Shown here piece after piece: positions 45,129-54,752 of a DNA stretch of 64,000 nt; the stretch's first letter is position 1; each line of letters begins with the position of its first letter. Source of the stretch: an uncultured Roseobacter sp. (GTDB lineage: Bacteria > Pseudomonadota > Alphaproteobacteria > Rhodobacterales > Rhodobacteraceae); contig NZ_CANLYL010000010.1 of the NCBI RefSeq assembly GCF_947495275.1, positions 1 through 64,000 of the forward strand, given 5' to 3'. Position numbers and translations under genes: made by a program. The notes under the pieces were generated by a model, which saw nothing but the letters and a program-made list of their open reading frames with translations, was not told the origin of the DNA and did no database searches.

Positions 45129-45517
45129 GTTTTCTCGGGCCAAACAAACCTCAGAGATCGTAGCGAACCCGGGAAACTGCAGCCTTTGGTGGTTGATGGC
45201 GCGATCCGATTTGGATGACCGTTCCTTGGTTTTATGTATTTGATCTCATCGCGCGACACGGGTTGGTTCAGGAGTGCTTCAGTGATGAGAACATGGTGGT
45301 GAGCAACGGACCCGATTTGATGTTTGGTCGCCACAGGCAAGACGCTTGAATGAGCTTCGCTGGCATTGGCGATCATTCGGGCGCGTCGATTTGCTTGGCG
45401 TAACTGGCTGAAAGATATCAGTTTCTAATTTTGCAAAGAGCAGCAACTTGATTTGCAAAATTGCGCATCGTCCAAAAATGACGAAGATTATCCAACCTTG
45501 CGAGCTGGGTTCCGATG
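45129..45517. other. non-coding convergent region with an 11-base perfect inverted repeat (45427-45462)
   Basis: No supported gene. A minus-strand open frame over 45095-45376 overlaps moeA and lacks any recognisable feature. AATTTTGCAAA (45427-45437) is mirrored exactly by TTTGCAAAATT (45452-45462) with a 14-base loop. The repeat is AT-rich and lies between two converging genes. It could act as a bidirectional terminator or a protein-binding site. Confidence 0.5.
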
Positions 45518-46558
45518 CTAGTCAAAGGTTCCTGCAACGCGACCCAGCAACATGAACGCCCGCGCGGTGCGGGTCTCGGCCAGGGCTGAGATTTCGCTGT
45601 CCGTTGCCGTCCTTTCGAAATCGGCAAAGGTTCTGTCAAACCGCCGTAGAAAATGATGGGCTGCATCGCGAAATATCGGATCCTGCTTCATACGCCCGGC
45701 CGTCAGGGCAAGAGAAGATCGGTCCCGCACCCCGCCGAGCGCTGCAATGGGGCGTCCGCGTGCGCCCTGTCCAAACTGCCGCCAAACCTCGGGACGCGCG
45801 CGATCCGGTCGCAGGTCATCCATGTAGATGCCATCCTGGCTGAGCAGCGTCAGTACGTCCTGAGAGGCTTGAACTAGTTGCGCGGCGGATCGGTCCTTGA
45901 GGGCGCGGCGCAAAGCTGAAAAGCCGGCTTCGTCCTCTGCGGTTTCCGGAAAGTTCAGCGCCCGGACAAAGTCTTCAACCGCAAGGGGGGGCGCCATATC
46001 TTCAGCGGAGGTGCCCAAGGCAAGTGCTGGCTGATCATCCGGCTGTGGGACAGATTTTGTTTGCACAGGTGGCGTTGCGGGGCGATCCGCCTCCCGTCGC
46101 GACGCGAATGTCGCAACGGTGGTTTCGGTCTTCCGCGTCGCCGCGGCAATCTCGTCGAGTTTTCGTGCGACCGAAGCGGGCTCCGGCCCGACCACACCGC
46201 TTTGGCTTTGAGCAATATAGGTCTGGCGAATGGCATCTATGGAGGCCTGCAATCGCTGGCTTTCTTCTCGCATCACGCGATTGGACCGTGCCGCCGTCGC
46301 GGCAACCCAGATCATGCCAACCGGCATGAACACCGTCAGCATCGTCATCAAAAACCGCACGCCGTCCAGATTTTCACTCAGATCATTCGGCAGAACCACG
46401 AAAAAGATCACTGCGCCCAGCAACCAGATGCAGGAGAGCGCTGTTGCCGCCATTTCAATGACAGTGACCCCTTCCGTTTTGGGGCGGTCATAAATCCCCA
46501 GCGGTGTCGGGCGCGCGCGCGCTTCGGTCGTCTCGGTGGTTTCAGCTGTGTCAGTCAT
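45518..46558 (-). CDS. conserved two-helix membrane protein of unknown function
   Basis: 346 residues. A short acidic N-terminus is followed by two adjacent hydrophobic segments (IEMAATALSCIWLLGAVIFF and FLMTMLTVFMPVGMIWVAA), then a long cytoplasmic part with a predicted coiled coil (SQRLQASIDAIRQTY) and an acidic, Pro-rich linker. The C-terminal third is helical, with a conserved-looking HHFLRRFDRTFADFE. No known domain is recognised. It follows greA in the same direction, fourteen bases away. Confidence 0.75.
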   Translation of the reverse strand: MTDTAETTETTEARARPTPLGIYDRPKTEGVTVIEMAATALSCIWLLGAVIFFVVLPNDLSENLDGVRFLMTMLTVFMPVGMIWVAATAARSNRVMREESQRLQASIDAIRQTYIAQSQSGVVGPEPASVARKLDEIAAATRKTETTVATFASRREADRPATPPVQTKSVPQPDDQPALALGTSAEDMAPPLAVEDFVRALNFPETAEDEAGFSALRRALKDRSAAQLVQASQDVLTLLSQDGIYMDDLRPDRARPEVWRQFGQGARGRPIAALGGVRDRSSLALTAGRMKQDPIFRDAAHHFLRRFDRTFADFERTATDSEISALAETRTARAFMLLGRVAGTFD

Positions 46559-46572
46559 GTCTCATGGTCCCG

Positions 46573-47043
46573 TCAGGCATAGACGATCTTGAGCACCTCA
46601 TAGGATTTTTCGCCGCCTGGCGTGCGCACTTCTACGCTGTCGCCTTCATCTTTGCCAATCAAGGCGCGCGCAATCGGCGATTTAATGTTCAAAAGCCCAT
46701 TTTCGACATTGGCCTCATGTTCGCCAACGATCTGCCAGGTCTTTTCTTCATCCGTATCTTCATCCACCAAGGTGACCGTTGCCCCGAATTTGATCGTACC
46801 GGACATTTTTGACGGGTCGATGACTTCGGCGAGCCCCAGAACGCCCTCAAGTTCCTTGATGCGTCCTTCGATGAAAGACTGTTTTTCGCGGGCGGAATGG
46901 TATTCGGCATTCTCGGATAAATCGCCATGTTCGCGGGCCTCGGCGATGGCCTTGATAATGGCAGGTCGCTCAACGGACTTCAGCTGCTTGAGTTCAGCTT
47001 CAAGATCTGTGTGGCCCTTGCGGGTCATCGGAATTTTGTCCAT
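46573..47043 (-). CDS. greA: transcription elongation factor GreA
   Basis: 156 residues. N-terminal coiled coil ([10 protein letters not shown] to [14 protein letters not shown]) carries the acidic tip ([12 protein letters not shown]), and the C-terminal FKBP-like domain has [18 protein letters not shown]. It rescues backtracked RNA polymerase by stimulating transcript cleavage. Confidence 0.96.
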   Translation of the reverse strand: MDKIPMTRKGHTDLEAELKQLKSVERPAIIKAIAEAREHGDLSENAEYHSAREKQSFIEGRIKELEGVLGLAEVIDPSKMSGTIKFGATVTLVDEDTDEEKTWQIVGEHEANVENGLLNIKSPIARALIGKDEGDSVEVRTPGGEKSYEVLKIVYA

Positions 47044-47171
47044 CGGTGTCGTCCACGAAATGATGCGGCCCGCCGGGTTGCACCGGGGGGCCGCAGGTGA
47101 GAGATGCCAACTACCTGACCTAATGGTGAGGCAAAATGCAAGAGGGACGTGTCAGATTGGCACGCGCCAGC

Positions 47172-47552
47172 TTAGTCGTATTGGACGACCTCATATTCGA
47201 TATTGTCATGGTCGTGGAAATAGAACCGCCGCCCGGGTTCATAGTCGCCATGATTGCCCGGCGTGAATCCAGCGGTTTTTACCGCACTTTCCATCGCGTC
47301 GATGTCTTCGACGACAACCGCGATATGGTTCAGCCCGCCACGCGTGATGTAGCTGTTGGGTTTCTCGCCGGTCTGAACCTTTGGTGTGTAGAGCGCCAGA
47401 TAGTGGGTGTCCGTGCCCACGTGGATGGATTTCCCGCCATCCAGCGACGCGCCTTCCCAGCGAATACGCCAGTCAAAAAGATCACACATCCAGGCTGCCG
47501 TCGCATCAGCATCCGAGACTGTGTAGTTGGTGTGTTCAAGCATTGCCGCCAT
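47172..47552 (-). CDS. VOC-family (glyoxalase/dioxygenase-like) protein
   Basis: 126 residues from the ATG after TTGGAGG; a start three codons later is possible, and upstream codons are leader. Two beta-alpha-beta-beta-beta units: one begins LEHTNYTVSDADATAAWMCDLF, the second GGLNHIAVVVEDIDAMESAVKTAG. Metal ligands are likely His and Glu residues in HTNYTV, LNHIAV and the C-terminal NIEYEVVQYD. The substrate cannot be inferred. It is divergent from soxR. Confidence 0.85.
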   Translation of the reverse strand: MAAMLEHTNYTVSDADATAAWMCDLFDWRIRWEGASLDGGKSIHVGTDTHYLALYTPKVQTGEKPNSYITRGGLNHIAVVVEDIDAMESAVKTAGFTPGNHGDYEPGRRFYFHDHDNIEYEVVQYD

Positions 47553-47594
47553 TGCAAAATCCTCCAAATGCGTCTTGATCACATGTATCGTAAT

Positions 47595-47614
47595 TTCTAA
47601 ACCTAACTTGAGGT
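47595..47614 (+). promoter_or_regulatory. SoxR-box-like operator between the VOC gene and soxR
   Basis: AACTTGAGGT (47605-47614) is a perfect right half of the SoxR box (ACCTCAAGTT-AACTTGAGGT). The left half, at 47595-47604, fits at only about five of ten positions. It lies 16 bases before the soxR start, in the promoter gap shared with the VOC gene. Confidence 0.45.
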
Positions 47615-47629
47615 CAAGGAGTTTTTTGT

Positions 47630-48085
47630 ATGGCGATCAATGATGGTTTGTCGATTGGGGCATTGTCTGCGCGCACAGGTTTGGCGGTCTCTGCGATCCG
47701 TTACTACGAAGCGCAGGGTTTGATCAGACCCTGGCGCAATTCTGGGGGGCAGCGCCGGTTTCAGCGCTCCGATTTGCGGCGGCTCAGCTTCGTGATGATT
47801 GCACAGCAATTTGGCTTTACCTTGCCGCAGATTCGCGCGGAACTTGACAGATTGCCCGGCGGGCGCACGCCGACCAAGGCAGATTGGGCAAAGATAAGCG
47901 CTGGCTTTCGCGCCAGCCTGGACCAGAAGATAGAGACTTTGACCCGTCTGCGGGACAGTCTGGACGGTTGCATCGGATGTGGGTGTCTGAGTTTGCCCAA
48001 TTGTGCATTGTACAACCCAACTGATCGTGCTGCGGAAAAGGGACCGGGGCCGCGCTATCTGATGGGGGATCGACCTGAAACGTGA
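47630..48085 (+). CDS. soxR: SoxR: [2Fe-2S] redox-sensing MerR-type regulator
   Basis: 151 residues. MerR helix-turn-helix IGALSARTGLAVSAIRYYEAQGL at the N-terminus, dimerisation helix, and the SoxR cluster ligands Cys114, Cys117, Cys119 and Cys125 (CIGCGCLSLPNCALYNP). It senses redox-cycling compounds through oxidation of its cluster and twists the promoter of its target genes. The divergent VOC gene and a half-conserved box between them make that gene a likely target. Confidence 0.94.
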   Translation: MAINDGLSIGALSARTGLAVSAIRYYEAQGLIRPWRNSGGQRRFQRSDLRRLSFVMIAQQFGFTLPQIRAELDRLPGGRTPTKADWAKISAGFRASLDQKIETLTRLRDSLDGCIGCGCLSLPNCALYNPTDRAAEKGPGPRYLMGDRPET

Positions 48086-48237
48086 ACGGAACCGCGGAGA
48101 TCTGTGTCAAAATCGTCGTTTTCACCCCTTTATGACGCCCGGTTGCGATTGCATTGGGAGGTGACGTGGTTTAGCCAATCGCGAACGATTATTGCGCAGC
48201 GGGTGCTGTGCCCCGAAGGATTGTAAGGGAGCCGGGA

Positions 48238-49887
48238 ATGTCTGAGAGTGAACGCGAAGCAATGGAATACGATGTCGTCATTGTTGGCGCTGGTCCAGCA
48301 GGTCTGTCTGCGGCGATCCGGTTGAAGCAACTGGACGCTGATTGCAACGTGGTCGTGCTTGAAAAAGGCTCTGAAGTTGGCGCGCATATTCTCTCTGGTG
48401 CGGTGCTCGATCCGGTGGGTCTGGATGCATTGATCCCGGACTGGAAAGCAAAAGGTGCACCGCTGAACGTGCCGGTGACCGAGGACAATTTCTACATGCT
48501 GGGCGAGGCTGGGCAGTTGCGCATTCCGAATGCGCCGATGCCACCGCTAATGAACAATCACGGCAACTATATTGTTTCCATGGGTAACGTCTGCCGCTGG
48601 ATGGCGGAACAGGCAGAAGAGATGGGGGTCGAGATTTTCCCCGGTATGGCTTGTTCCGAGCTGGTTTACGGGGGCAACGGCGAAGTCAAAGGGGTTGTTG
48701 CAGGTGAGTTTGGCAAGAATGCTGATGGCAGCCACGGCGACAGCTATGAGCCGGGGATGGAATTACATGGCAAGTATGTTTTCCTGTCTGAAGGCGTGCG
48801 CGGCAGTCTGAGCAAACAGGTGATTGCGAAGTACAATCTCAGCGATGGGCATGAGCCTCAAAAATTCGGCCTTGGTATGAAGGAAATCTGGGAAGTTGAC
48901 CCTGCCAAGCACCGTGAAGGTACCGTAACCCACACGATGGGTTGGCCGCTGAATGGCAATGCAGGCGGCGGATCTTTTATCTATCACCTTGAAAATAATC
49001 AAGTTTACGTGGGATTCGTGGTCCACCTGAATTACAAGAATCCACATCTTTTCCCTTACATGGAATTCCAGCGGTTCAAGCACCACCCGATGGTTGCGGA
49101 TCTGCTGAAAGGGGGAAAACGCGTGGCTTATGGCGCAAGGGCAATCTCGGAGGGCGGTTTCCAGTCCATGCCAAAAATGGTCGCCCCGGGTGTTGCCCTG
49201 CTGGGCTGTTCGGTCGGTATGGTCAATGTCCCCCGTATCAAGGGCAACCACAATGCGATGTTGTCTGGTATGGCAGCGGCCGAGGCGGCGATCGGGGCGA
49301 TGTCAAACGGTCGGGCCAGCGACGAATTGGCGACTTACGAGGCCGAAGTCCGTACCGGCAAGATCGGTCAGGACCTGCGCAAAGTGCGCAACGTCAAACC
49401 GCTGTGGTCCAAATATGGGCTGACGGCCAGCCTGATCATGGGTGGACTCGATATGTGGACCAACACGCTTGGGTTTTCCTTTCTGGGCACGTTGGGGCAT
49501 GGGAAATCTGACGCGGATGCCACGGAAGAAGCGTCAAAACACACGCCAATTGACTATCCGAAGCCAGATGGAAAGCTGTCCTTTGACAGGCTGACCAATG
49601 TGGCTTTCTCTTTCACCAACCACGAAGAGAGCCAACCCGCGCATTTGACACTTACCAACGCCGATGTACCGATCAAAAGCAATCTGCCAAAATTTGCAGG
49701 CCCTTCAGCGCGCTATTGTCCGGCGGGCGTTTATGAGTTTGTTGAAGAAGAGGGCAAGGACACGCGCTTTGTCATTAATTTTCAAAACTGCGTCCATTGC
49801 AAAACTTGTGATATCAAGGACCCGGCACAGAATATTGTCTGGACGACGCCGCAGGGGGGTGACGGCCCGAACTATCCAAATATGTGA
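48238..49887 (+). CDS. electron transfer flavoprotein-ubiquinone oxidoreductase
   Basis: 549 residues from the ATG after GGGAGCCGGGA. FAD-binding VVIVGAGPAGLSAAIRL near the N-terminus, a hydrophobic/quinone segment, and the C-terminal 4Fe-4S motif with Cys in RYCPAGVYEF and NCVHCKTCDIKDPAQNIVW. It takes electrons from ETF and gives them to ubiquinone, linking acyl-CoA and dimethylglycine-type dehydrogenases (both encoded in this window) to the respiratory chain. Confidence 0.96.
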   Translation: MSESEREAMEYDVVIVGAGPAGLSAAIRLKQLDADCNVVVLEKGSEVGAHILSGAVLDPVGLDALIPDWKAKGAPLNVPVTEDNFYMLGEAGQLRIPNAPMPPLMNNHGNYIVSMGNVCRWMAEQAEEMGVEIFPGMACSELVYGGNGEVKGVVAGEFGKNADGSHGDSYEPGMELHGKYVFLSEGVRGSLSKQVIAKYNLSDGHEPQKFGLGMKEIWEVDPAKHREGTVTHTMGWPLNGNAGGGSFIYHLENNQVYVGFVVHLNYKNPHLFPYMEFQRFKHHPMVADLLKGGKRVAYGARAISEGGFQSMPKMVAPGVALLGCSVGMVNVPRIKGNHNAMLSGMAAAEAAIGAMSNGRASDELATYEAEVRTGKIGQDLRKVRNVKPLWSKYGLTASLIMGGLDMWTNTLGFSFLGTLGHGKSDADATEEASKHTPIDYPKPDGKLSFDRLTNVAFSFTNHEESQPAHLTLTNADVPIKSNLPKFAGPSARYCPAGVYEFVEEEGKDTRFVINFQNCVHCKTCDIKDPAQNIVWTTPQGGDGPNYPNM

Positions 49888-50044
49888 TCTGCGGAAGGGC
49901 GGCTATTTTTCCGCCTGAGTGATCGCTTTTTGGTGATCAGGTGAGACCGGGGAGAATCGCCATCGGTCGATCGGGGCCATTGCGATTGCGTCCGAACATG
50001 CTAGCTTAAAGCAAAAGCCCTTTTCGAATGAGGTCGAGCGTTTC

Positions 50045-51754
50045 GTGTTCCAAAAACTGATGACAACCGCTGCGGCGATTGCCGTTGTATCCGCATTGGC
50101 AGTGTCGGCGCATGCGCAATCCATTGCTGGTCCCTATCTGGCAGCACGATCCGCTGCATTGCAAAGCGATTTTGAGCAGGCTGCATCCTACTTCACCCAA
50201 GCGCTGGCCCGCGATCCTGGCAATGTTCAGCTGATGGAAAGCGCTGTTGTGTCCCAGCTCGCAATGGGACGCATAGAGCGGGCCGCGCCAATCGCTACGG
50301 CATTGGTTTCGTCGGGTCAACAAAGCCAGATTGCGGAACTGGTGCTGACCGCAAAATCGATCCTGGATGAGGATTATCAGGCACTTGCCGGCAAGATCCC
50401 GCAGGGAGAAGGCATCGGGCCGCTCGTTGATGGGTTGGTTGGTGCCTGGGGTCTGATGGGTGTCGGCAAGGTGAGCGAGGCCCTGGCTGGTTTTGACAAG
50501 CTCGCTGAGAGGCCCGGTCTTCTGGGCTTTGCGCTTTATCACAAGGCCATGGCACTGGCATCGGTTGGCGATTATGAAGGCGCCGAGCAGATTTTTGCAT
50601 CCGACGGCACCGGTTCGGTGGTGCAAACCCGCCGGGGTGTGCTGGCCCGGGTTGAGATCTTGTCGCAGCTGAATCGGGACGGTGAAGCCCTGGAGCTTTT
50701 GCAGCGCATGTTCAGCGGCGCGACTGATCCGGAGATTGACCTGATCGTTGCTGCGTTAAATGACGATGAACCCCTGCCATTCAAACATGTTGCCAGCGTT
50801 CAGGACGGATTTGCCGAAGTTTTCTATTCGGTGGCTGCGGCGCTGCGAAGCGAAGCAGGTCCGGAATATACGATCCTTTATGCTCAGGTCGCGCGCGCCT
50901 TGCGGCCGGGGCACGTCGATGCCTTGCTTCTGACGGCGGAGCTTTTCGAAACACTTGGCCAACATGATGAGGCGATTGTTGTCTACAAGGGCGTACCGTC
51001 TGATCATCCGGCCTACCACGCGGCGGAGCTGGGGCGGTCGGCGGCAATGCGTCGGTCGGGCAAACCTGAAGCCGCCATTGAGGTTCTGGAACAGTTGGCC
51101 CGAACCCATGGCCAGCTGGCATCCGTTCAATCGGCTTTGGGTGACGCGCTGCGTCAGGAAGATCGCTTTGCTGATGCGGTTGTGGCCTATGATCGTGCCG
51201 TGGCGCTTGCCGAAGACAGCGGCGGTCCAAGCTGGTTCCTTTTGTATGCCCGTGCCATCTCAAACGAGCGACAAGGAAACTGGGAGGCGGCAGAAGCAGG
51301 TTTTCGCGCCGCACTCGAAGTGAACCCGGGACAACCCCAAGTGTTGAACTATCTTGGTTATTCTCTGGTCGAAAAAACGGAAAAGCTTGATGAGGCGCTG
51401 GGTTTGATTGAGCAAGCGGTCGCGGCCAGCCCGGACAGCGGCTACATAATCGATTCCCTCGGCTGGGCGCTTTATCGTCTGGGCCGCTACGACGAAGCAG
51501 TTCCGCATATGGAGCGTGCGGTGGAGCTGATGGCCGTTGATCCGGTTGTGAATGATCACCTTGGTGACGTTTATTGGGCCGTGGGTCGCAAACGCGAGGC
51601 GGAATTCCAATGGGCGCGTGCGTTATCTTTTGTCGATGAAGATGATCCTCTGAGCGAGGCCAAGCCTGACCGGATTCGGCGCAAGCTGGAGATCGGGCTT
51701 GATGCCGTGCTTGAGGAAGAAGGGGCTGCTCCGCTGGAAGTTGCTCAAGATTGA
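50045..51754 (+). CDS. secreted tetratricopeptide-repeat protein
   Basis: 569 residues with a signal peptide (TTAAAIAVVSALAVSAHA). TPR-like helices run through the whole mature part, clearest at the C-terminal third: GNWEAAEAGFRAALEVNPG, LDEALGLIEQAVAASPDSG and GRYDEAVPHMERAVELM. It likely acts as a periplasmic scaffold. The stop overlaps the ispE start (TTGA). The GTG start at 50045 is accepted because the leader follows directly. Confidence 0.87.
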   Translation: MFQKLMTTAAAIAVVSALAVSAHAQSIAGPYLAARSAALQSDFEQAASYFTQALARDPGNVQLMESAVVSQLAMGRIERAAPIATALVSSGQQSQIAELVLTAKSILDEDYQALAGKIPQGEGIGPLVDGLVGAWGLMGVGKVSEALAGFDKLAERPGLLGFALYHKAMALASVGDYEGAEQIFASDGTGSVVQTRRGVLARVEILSQLNRDGEALELLQRMFSGATDPEIDLIVAALNDDEPLPFKHVASVQDGFAEVFYSVAAALRSEAGPEYTILYAQVARALRPGHVDALLLTAELFETLGQHDEAIVVYKGVPSDHPAYHAAELGRSAAMRRSGKPEAAIEVLEQLARTHGQLASVQSALGDALRQEDRFADAVVAYDRAVALAEDSGGPSWFLLYARAISNERQGNWEAAEAGFRAALEVNPGQPQVLNYLGYSLVEKTEKLDEALGLIEQAVAASPDSGYIIDSLGWALYRLGRYDEAVPHMERAVELMAVDPVVNDHLGDVYWAVGRKREAEFQWARALSFVDEDDPLSEAKPDRIRRKLEIGLDAVLEEEGAAPLEVAQD

Positions 51755-52638
51755 CGCAAAGCGATCCTAAATCGGTTCGGATATTCGCGCCCGCCAAAAT
51801 CAATTTGACCTTGCATGTGGTGGGTCAGCGTTCTGACGGCTACCATCTGATCGACAGTCTGGTGGCCTTTGCCGATATCGGGGATATTGTCGAACTGACG
51901 GTTGGCCCTCGGGAATTCAGTGTTTCGGGCCCGGAGGCACAACATCTGGGTTCTGAGGACAGTAATCTTGTCGTGCGGGTGGCGAAACTCTTCCCCGGCT
52001 TGCCTGATCTGAGCATCGCGCTCACAAAAAACCTGCCGGTTGCGTCAGGAATTGGTGGTGGATCGGCGGATGCGGCTGCGACCTTTCGCGGGTTGGCTGC
52101 AATGCAAGCTGGCCAGGCGGTCCCAAAGGTTGATCAATTGCTGGAACTTGGTGCCGATATCCCGATGTGCGTGAGCTGTGCCGCAGCGCGCATACGCGGT
52201 ATTGGTCAGGAGATCACAATATTACCGAAGATGCCGTCGCTGCACGCTGTTCTTGTGAACCCGAGAGCTGCAGTTTCGACACCAAAGGTGTTTCAGTCCC
52301 TTCCAGTGCGAAAGAATCCACCCATGCCGGTAGATCTCCCGAGCTTCGCCGGTGCGTCAGAATTTGCAGACTGGTTGTTGGCGCAACGCAATGATTTGCA
52401 GGCCACCGCCATTGCACTGGAGCCATCAATCGAGACGGTGATCCAAGCACTGGAAAGCCAGCCGGGGTGTCTGATGGCGCGTATGTCTGGGTCCGGGGCG
52501 ACCTGTTTTGGGGTGTTTAAAAACGCAGATGCATCGCTCGCTGCGGCCAAGGAAATTGGCCTGATGCATCCTGAATGGTGGGTGCAAGCGACGCATCTGG
52601 GAACACAGTCAGGCAGCGCCCAGCCGCAAATCAGTTGA
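51751..52638 (+). CDS. ispE: 4-diphosphocytidyl-2-C-methyl-D-erythritol kinase
   Basis: 295 residues from a TTG that overlaps the TPR stop. GHMP-kinase motifs: FAPAKINLTLHVVGQRSDGYH, LPVASGIGGGSADAAATFRGL and ARMSGSGATCFGVF. It phosphorylates CDP-ME in the MEP isoprenoid pathway. Convergent with the polyprenyl diphosphate synthase gene, overlapping by eight bases; the two serve successive stages of isoprenoid metabolism. Confidence 0.95.
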   Translation: MTQSDPKSVRIFAPAKINLTLHVVGQRSDGYHLIDSLVAFADIGDIVELTVGPREFSVSGPEAQHLGSEDSNLVVRVAKLFPGLPDLSIALTKNLPVASGIGGGSADAAATFRGLAAMQAGQAVPKVDQLLELGADIPMCVSCAAARIRGIGQEITILPKMPSLHAVLVNPRAAVSTPKVFQSLPVRKNPPMPVDLPSFAGASEFADWLLAQRNDLQATAIALEPSIETVIQALESQPGCLMARMSGSGATCFGVFKNADASLAAAKEIGLMHPEWWVQATHLGTQSGSAQPQIS

Positions 52639-53659
52639 TCCGTTCAACGACGTAATCTGCCAGATCGCTCAACATGTCCTTAATCTCGTGATCGGGCAGC
52701 GGCTTTAAAGCAGATTTCGCTTTTGCGGCCCAAACACGCGCTTGCGTGGCTGTTTCAGTCAGGGCGTTGTGCTTTCGCAGCAAAGCGAGAGCAGTCTCCA
52801 GATCCTCATCTGTTTGTCTGCCGCGTTCGATGGTGCGCACCCAGAAAGCGCGTTCGTGCTCGTCCGCCTTGGCAACCGCCTTGATTAGAGGCATCGTGAG
52901 TTTTCTCTCTCGGAAATCATCGCCGATATTTTTCCCGATGGTGCCCGCGTCTCCCTGAAAATCCAGGAGGTCGTCAACGATCTGGAACGCTATCCCCAGT
53001 GCGTCACCGTAATCAAAAAGCGCCTGCACCACGGCGCCGGGCGCATCGGCGATAACCCCCCCGACTTCTGTGGCGGCAGAAAACAATGCGGCGGTTTTGC
53101 CTCGGACAACTTGCAAGTAAATGGCTTCGGTTGTTGCGAGATCCTGGCTGGCGGTGAGTTGGAGCACTTCGCCCTCGGCAATCGTCGCCGACGCGTTGGA
53201 CAATATATCGAGGACGCGCAGGGAGCCGGTTTCGACCATCAGCTGGAAGCTGCGCGAAAAGAGATAATCGCCGACCAGAACGGATGACTTGTTGTCCCAC
53301 AGCAGGTTTGCCGTCGGGCGCCCGCGGCGTTGGCCGCTTTCGTCCACCACATCGTCATGCAGCAGCGTCGCCGTGTGAATGAATTCTACCGTTGCGGCAA
53401 GGTTCACATGATACGGCCCTTCATATCCGCAAAGATGGGCTGCCGCCAATGTAAGCATGGGGCGCAACCGCTTGCCACCTGCCTCCACCAGATGTGCAGT
53501 TACTTCGGGAATGCGTGGCGCGTGCTCCGAGGCCATGCGCGTCCGGATCAATGCATTCACAGCCAGCATGTCTTTGGCCAGATACGCGGCCATCCGATCA
53601 TGCGGTTTTTGTGAATTCTCCGTTTTCGGCATCAACTTCCCGCTTGCTAGGGTCGACAT
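52631..53659 (-). CDS. polyprenyl (octa/decaprenyl-type) diphosphate synthase
   Basis: 342 residues from the ATG giving MSTLASGKLMPKTEN; twenty upstream codons are not needed. Two Asp-rich motifs: LLHDDVVDESGQRRG and QIVDDLLDFQGD, plus GGKRLRPMLTLAAAHL. It elongates isoprenyl diphosphates to the ubiquinone side chain. The product length cannot be told; alphaproteobacteria mostly make Q10. Divergent from the DUF2007 gene by 29 bases. Confidence 0.93.
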   Translation of the reverse strand: MSTLASGKLMPKTENSQKPHDRMAAYLAKDMLAVNALIRTRMASEHAPRIPEVTAHLVEAGGKRLRPMLTLAAAHLCGYEGPYHVNLAATVEFIHTATLLHDDVVDESGQRRGRPTANLLWDNKSSVLVGDYLFSRSFQLMVETGSLRVLDILSNASATIAEGEVLQLTASQDLATTEAIYLQVVRGKTAALFSAATEVGGVIADAPGAVVQALFDYGDALGIAFQIVDDLLDFQGDAGTIGKNIGDDFRERKLTMPLIKAVAKADEHERAFWVRTIERGRQTDEDLETALALLRKHNALTETATQARVWAAKAKSALKPLPDHEIKDMLSDLADYVVERIN

Positions 53660-53688
53660 GGTGGTCTGTTTGCCTTTACATCTTTGAT

Positions 53689-53904
53689 ATGAAGGAACTT
53701 TTGCGTAGCACAGACCCAACGATCATTGCCTTTGCCACCGCCCTTCTTCAAGGGGAGCGTATAGCTTGCTTCGAGCAGGACGTAAACATGAGCGTGCTCG
53801 AAGGAGGTATCGGAATTTTCCCGCGTCGCCTGATGGTCAGGGCAGACCAACATGTCGCTGCAACGCGCGTTCTCGAAGATAATGACATCCCACTGGGGCT
53901 ATGA
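53689..53904 (+). CDS. DUF2007 family small protein
   Basis: 71 residues. MKELLRSTDPTIIAFATALL, then an alpha/beta fold with ACFEQDVNMSV and a C-terminal VLEDNDIPLG. DUF2007 proteins resemble PII-like signal-transducer folds; the function is not established. Its stop overlaps the methyltransferase start by four bases. Confidence 0.85.
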   Translation: MKELLRSTDPTIIAFATALLQGERIACFEQDVNMSVLEGGIGIFPRRLMVRADQHVAATRVLEDNDIPLGL

Positions 53905-54641
53905 ATGACAACCTGACTCGAGATGCTTTTCTTGGTGGGCGGGTGCAGCTTCTTCAGCCGCGTCACGGGTACCGCGCCGGGGCAGACCCGGTGCTGCTTG
54001 CGGCAAGCGTTCCAGCCCGTTCCGGGCAGTCCGTGCTGGACCTTGGATGTGGCGTTGGGGCGGCAATCCTTTGTCTGGGAGCCCGGGTCCCGGGGCTTTT
54101 GATGACCGGCGTGGAAATGCAGCCCGATTACGCCGATCTTGCGCGCCGCAATGGCGGCGATCAACTGGAGGTTATTCCGGCAGATATCAATGATTTGCCT
54201 CTTGACCTGCGCGAGCGCCAATTTGATCACGTGATGACCAATCCGCCCTATTTTGACAAAGCCGCACGGCGTGCTGGAAAGGACGGTGGGCGCGAAACCG
54301 CCGTTGGCGAGGTTACGCCGCTCGCAAAATGGGTGAAAATTGCCGCGAAACGCGCGCGGCCAAAGGGCTTTGTTCACGTGATCCACCGTGCTGAGCGATT
54401 GCCGGACATTCTCAGGGCACTGCCGGTGCACATGGGGAGTATTGAAGTGTTGCCGCTGACTCCGCGCGCGGGGCGTTTGGCTGAACTGGTCATTTTGCGG
54501 GCAAAAAAGGACGGGCGTGCCGCCTTTAAGCTGCACGCGCCGCTGATTCTCCACGAAGGATCTCGCCACGAAAAGGATGGCGACAGCTATGTTCCGGCGG
54601 TGAAATCCATACTGCGCGACGGTGCCGCGCTGGATTTTTGA
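53901..54641 (+). CDS. tRNA1(Val) (adenine-N6)-methyltransferase-like protein (TrmN6/YfiC family)
   Basis: 246 residues. Start with the family segment QLLQPRHGYRAGADPVLLAA, motif I VLDLGCGVGAAILCLGAR, and catalytic motif VMTNPPYF of N6-adenine methyltransferases. It would methylate A37 of tRNA1(Val). Coupled to the DUF2007 gene. Confidence 0.88.
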   Translation: MNDNLTRDAFLGGRVQLLQPRHGYRAGADPVLLAASVPARSGQSVLDLGCGVGAAILCLGARVPGLLMTGVEMQPDYADLARRNGGDQLEVIPADINDLPLDLRERQFDHVMTNPPYFDKAARRAGKDGGRETAVGEVTPLAKWVKIAAKRARPKGFVHVIHRAERLPDILRALPVHMGSIEVLPLTPRAGRLAELVILRAKKDGRAAFKLHAPLILHEGSRHEKDGDSYVPAVKSILRDGAALDF

Positions 54642-54752
54642 CAGGCGTTAACACAATTTTAACGGGTATCATGCCCATGCTGCTGATGCGGCGTGACTTG
54701 GCGCGCATGTTGTGCTCAACTCAACCCGTACCGTTGCAAACAGGAGGAATGA

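Noticed and set aside
45095-45376. 93-codon minus-strand frame after moeA
   Set aside because: It overlaps the moeA end and shows no conserved feature; left as non-coding.
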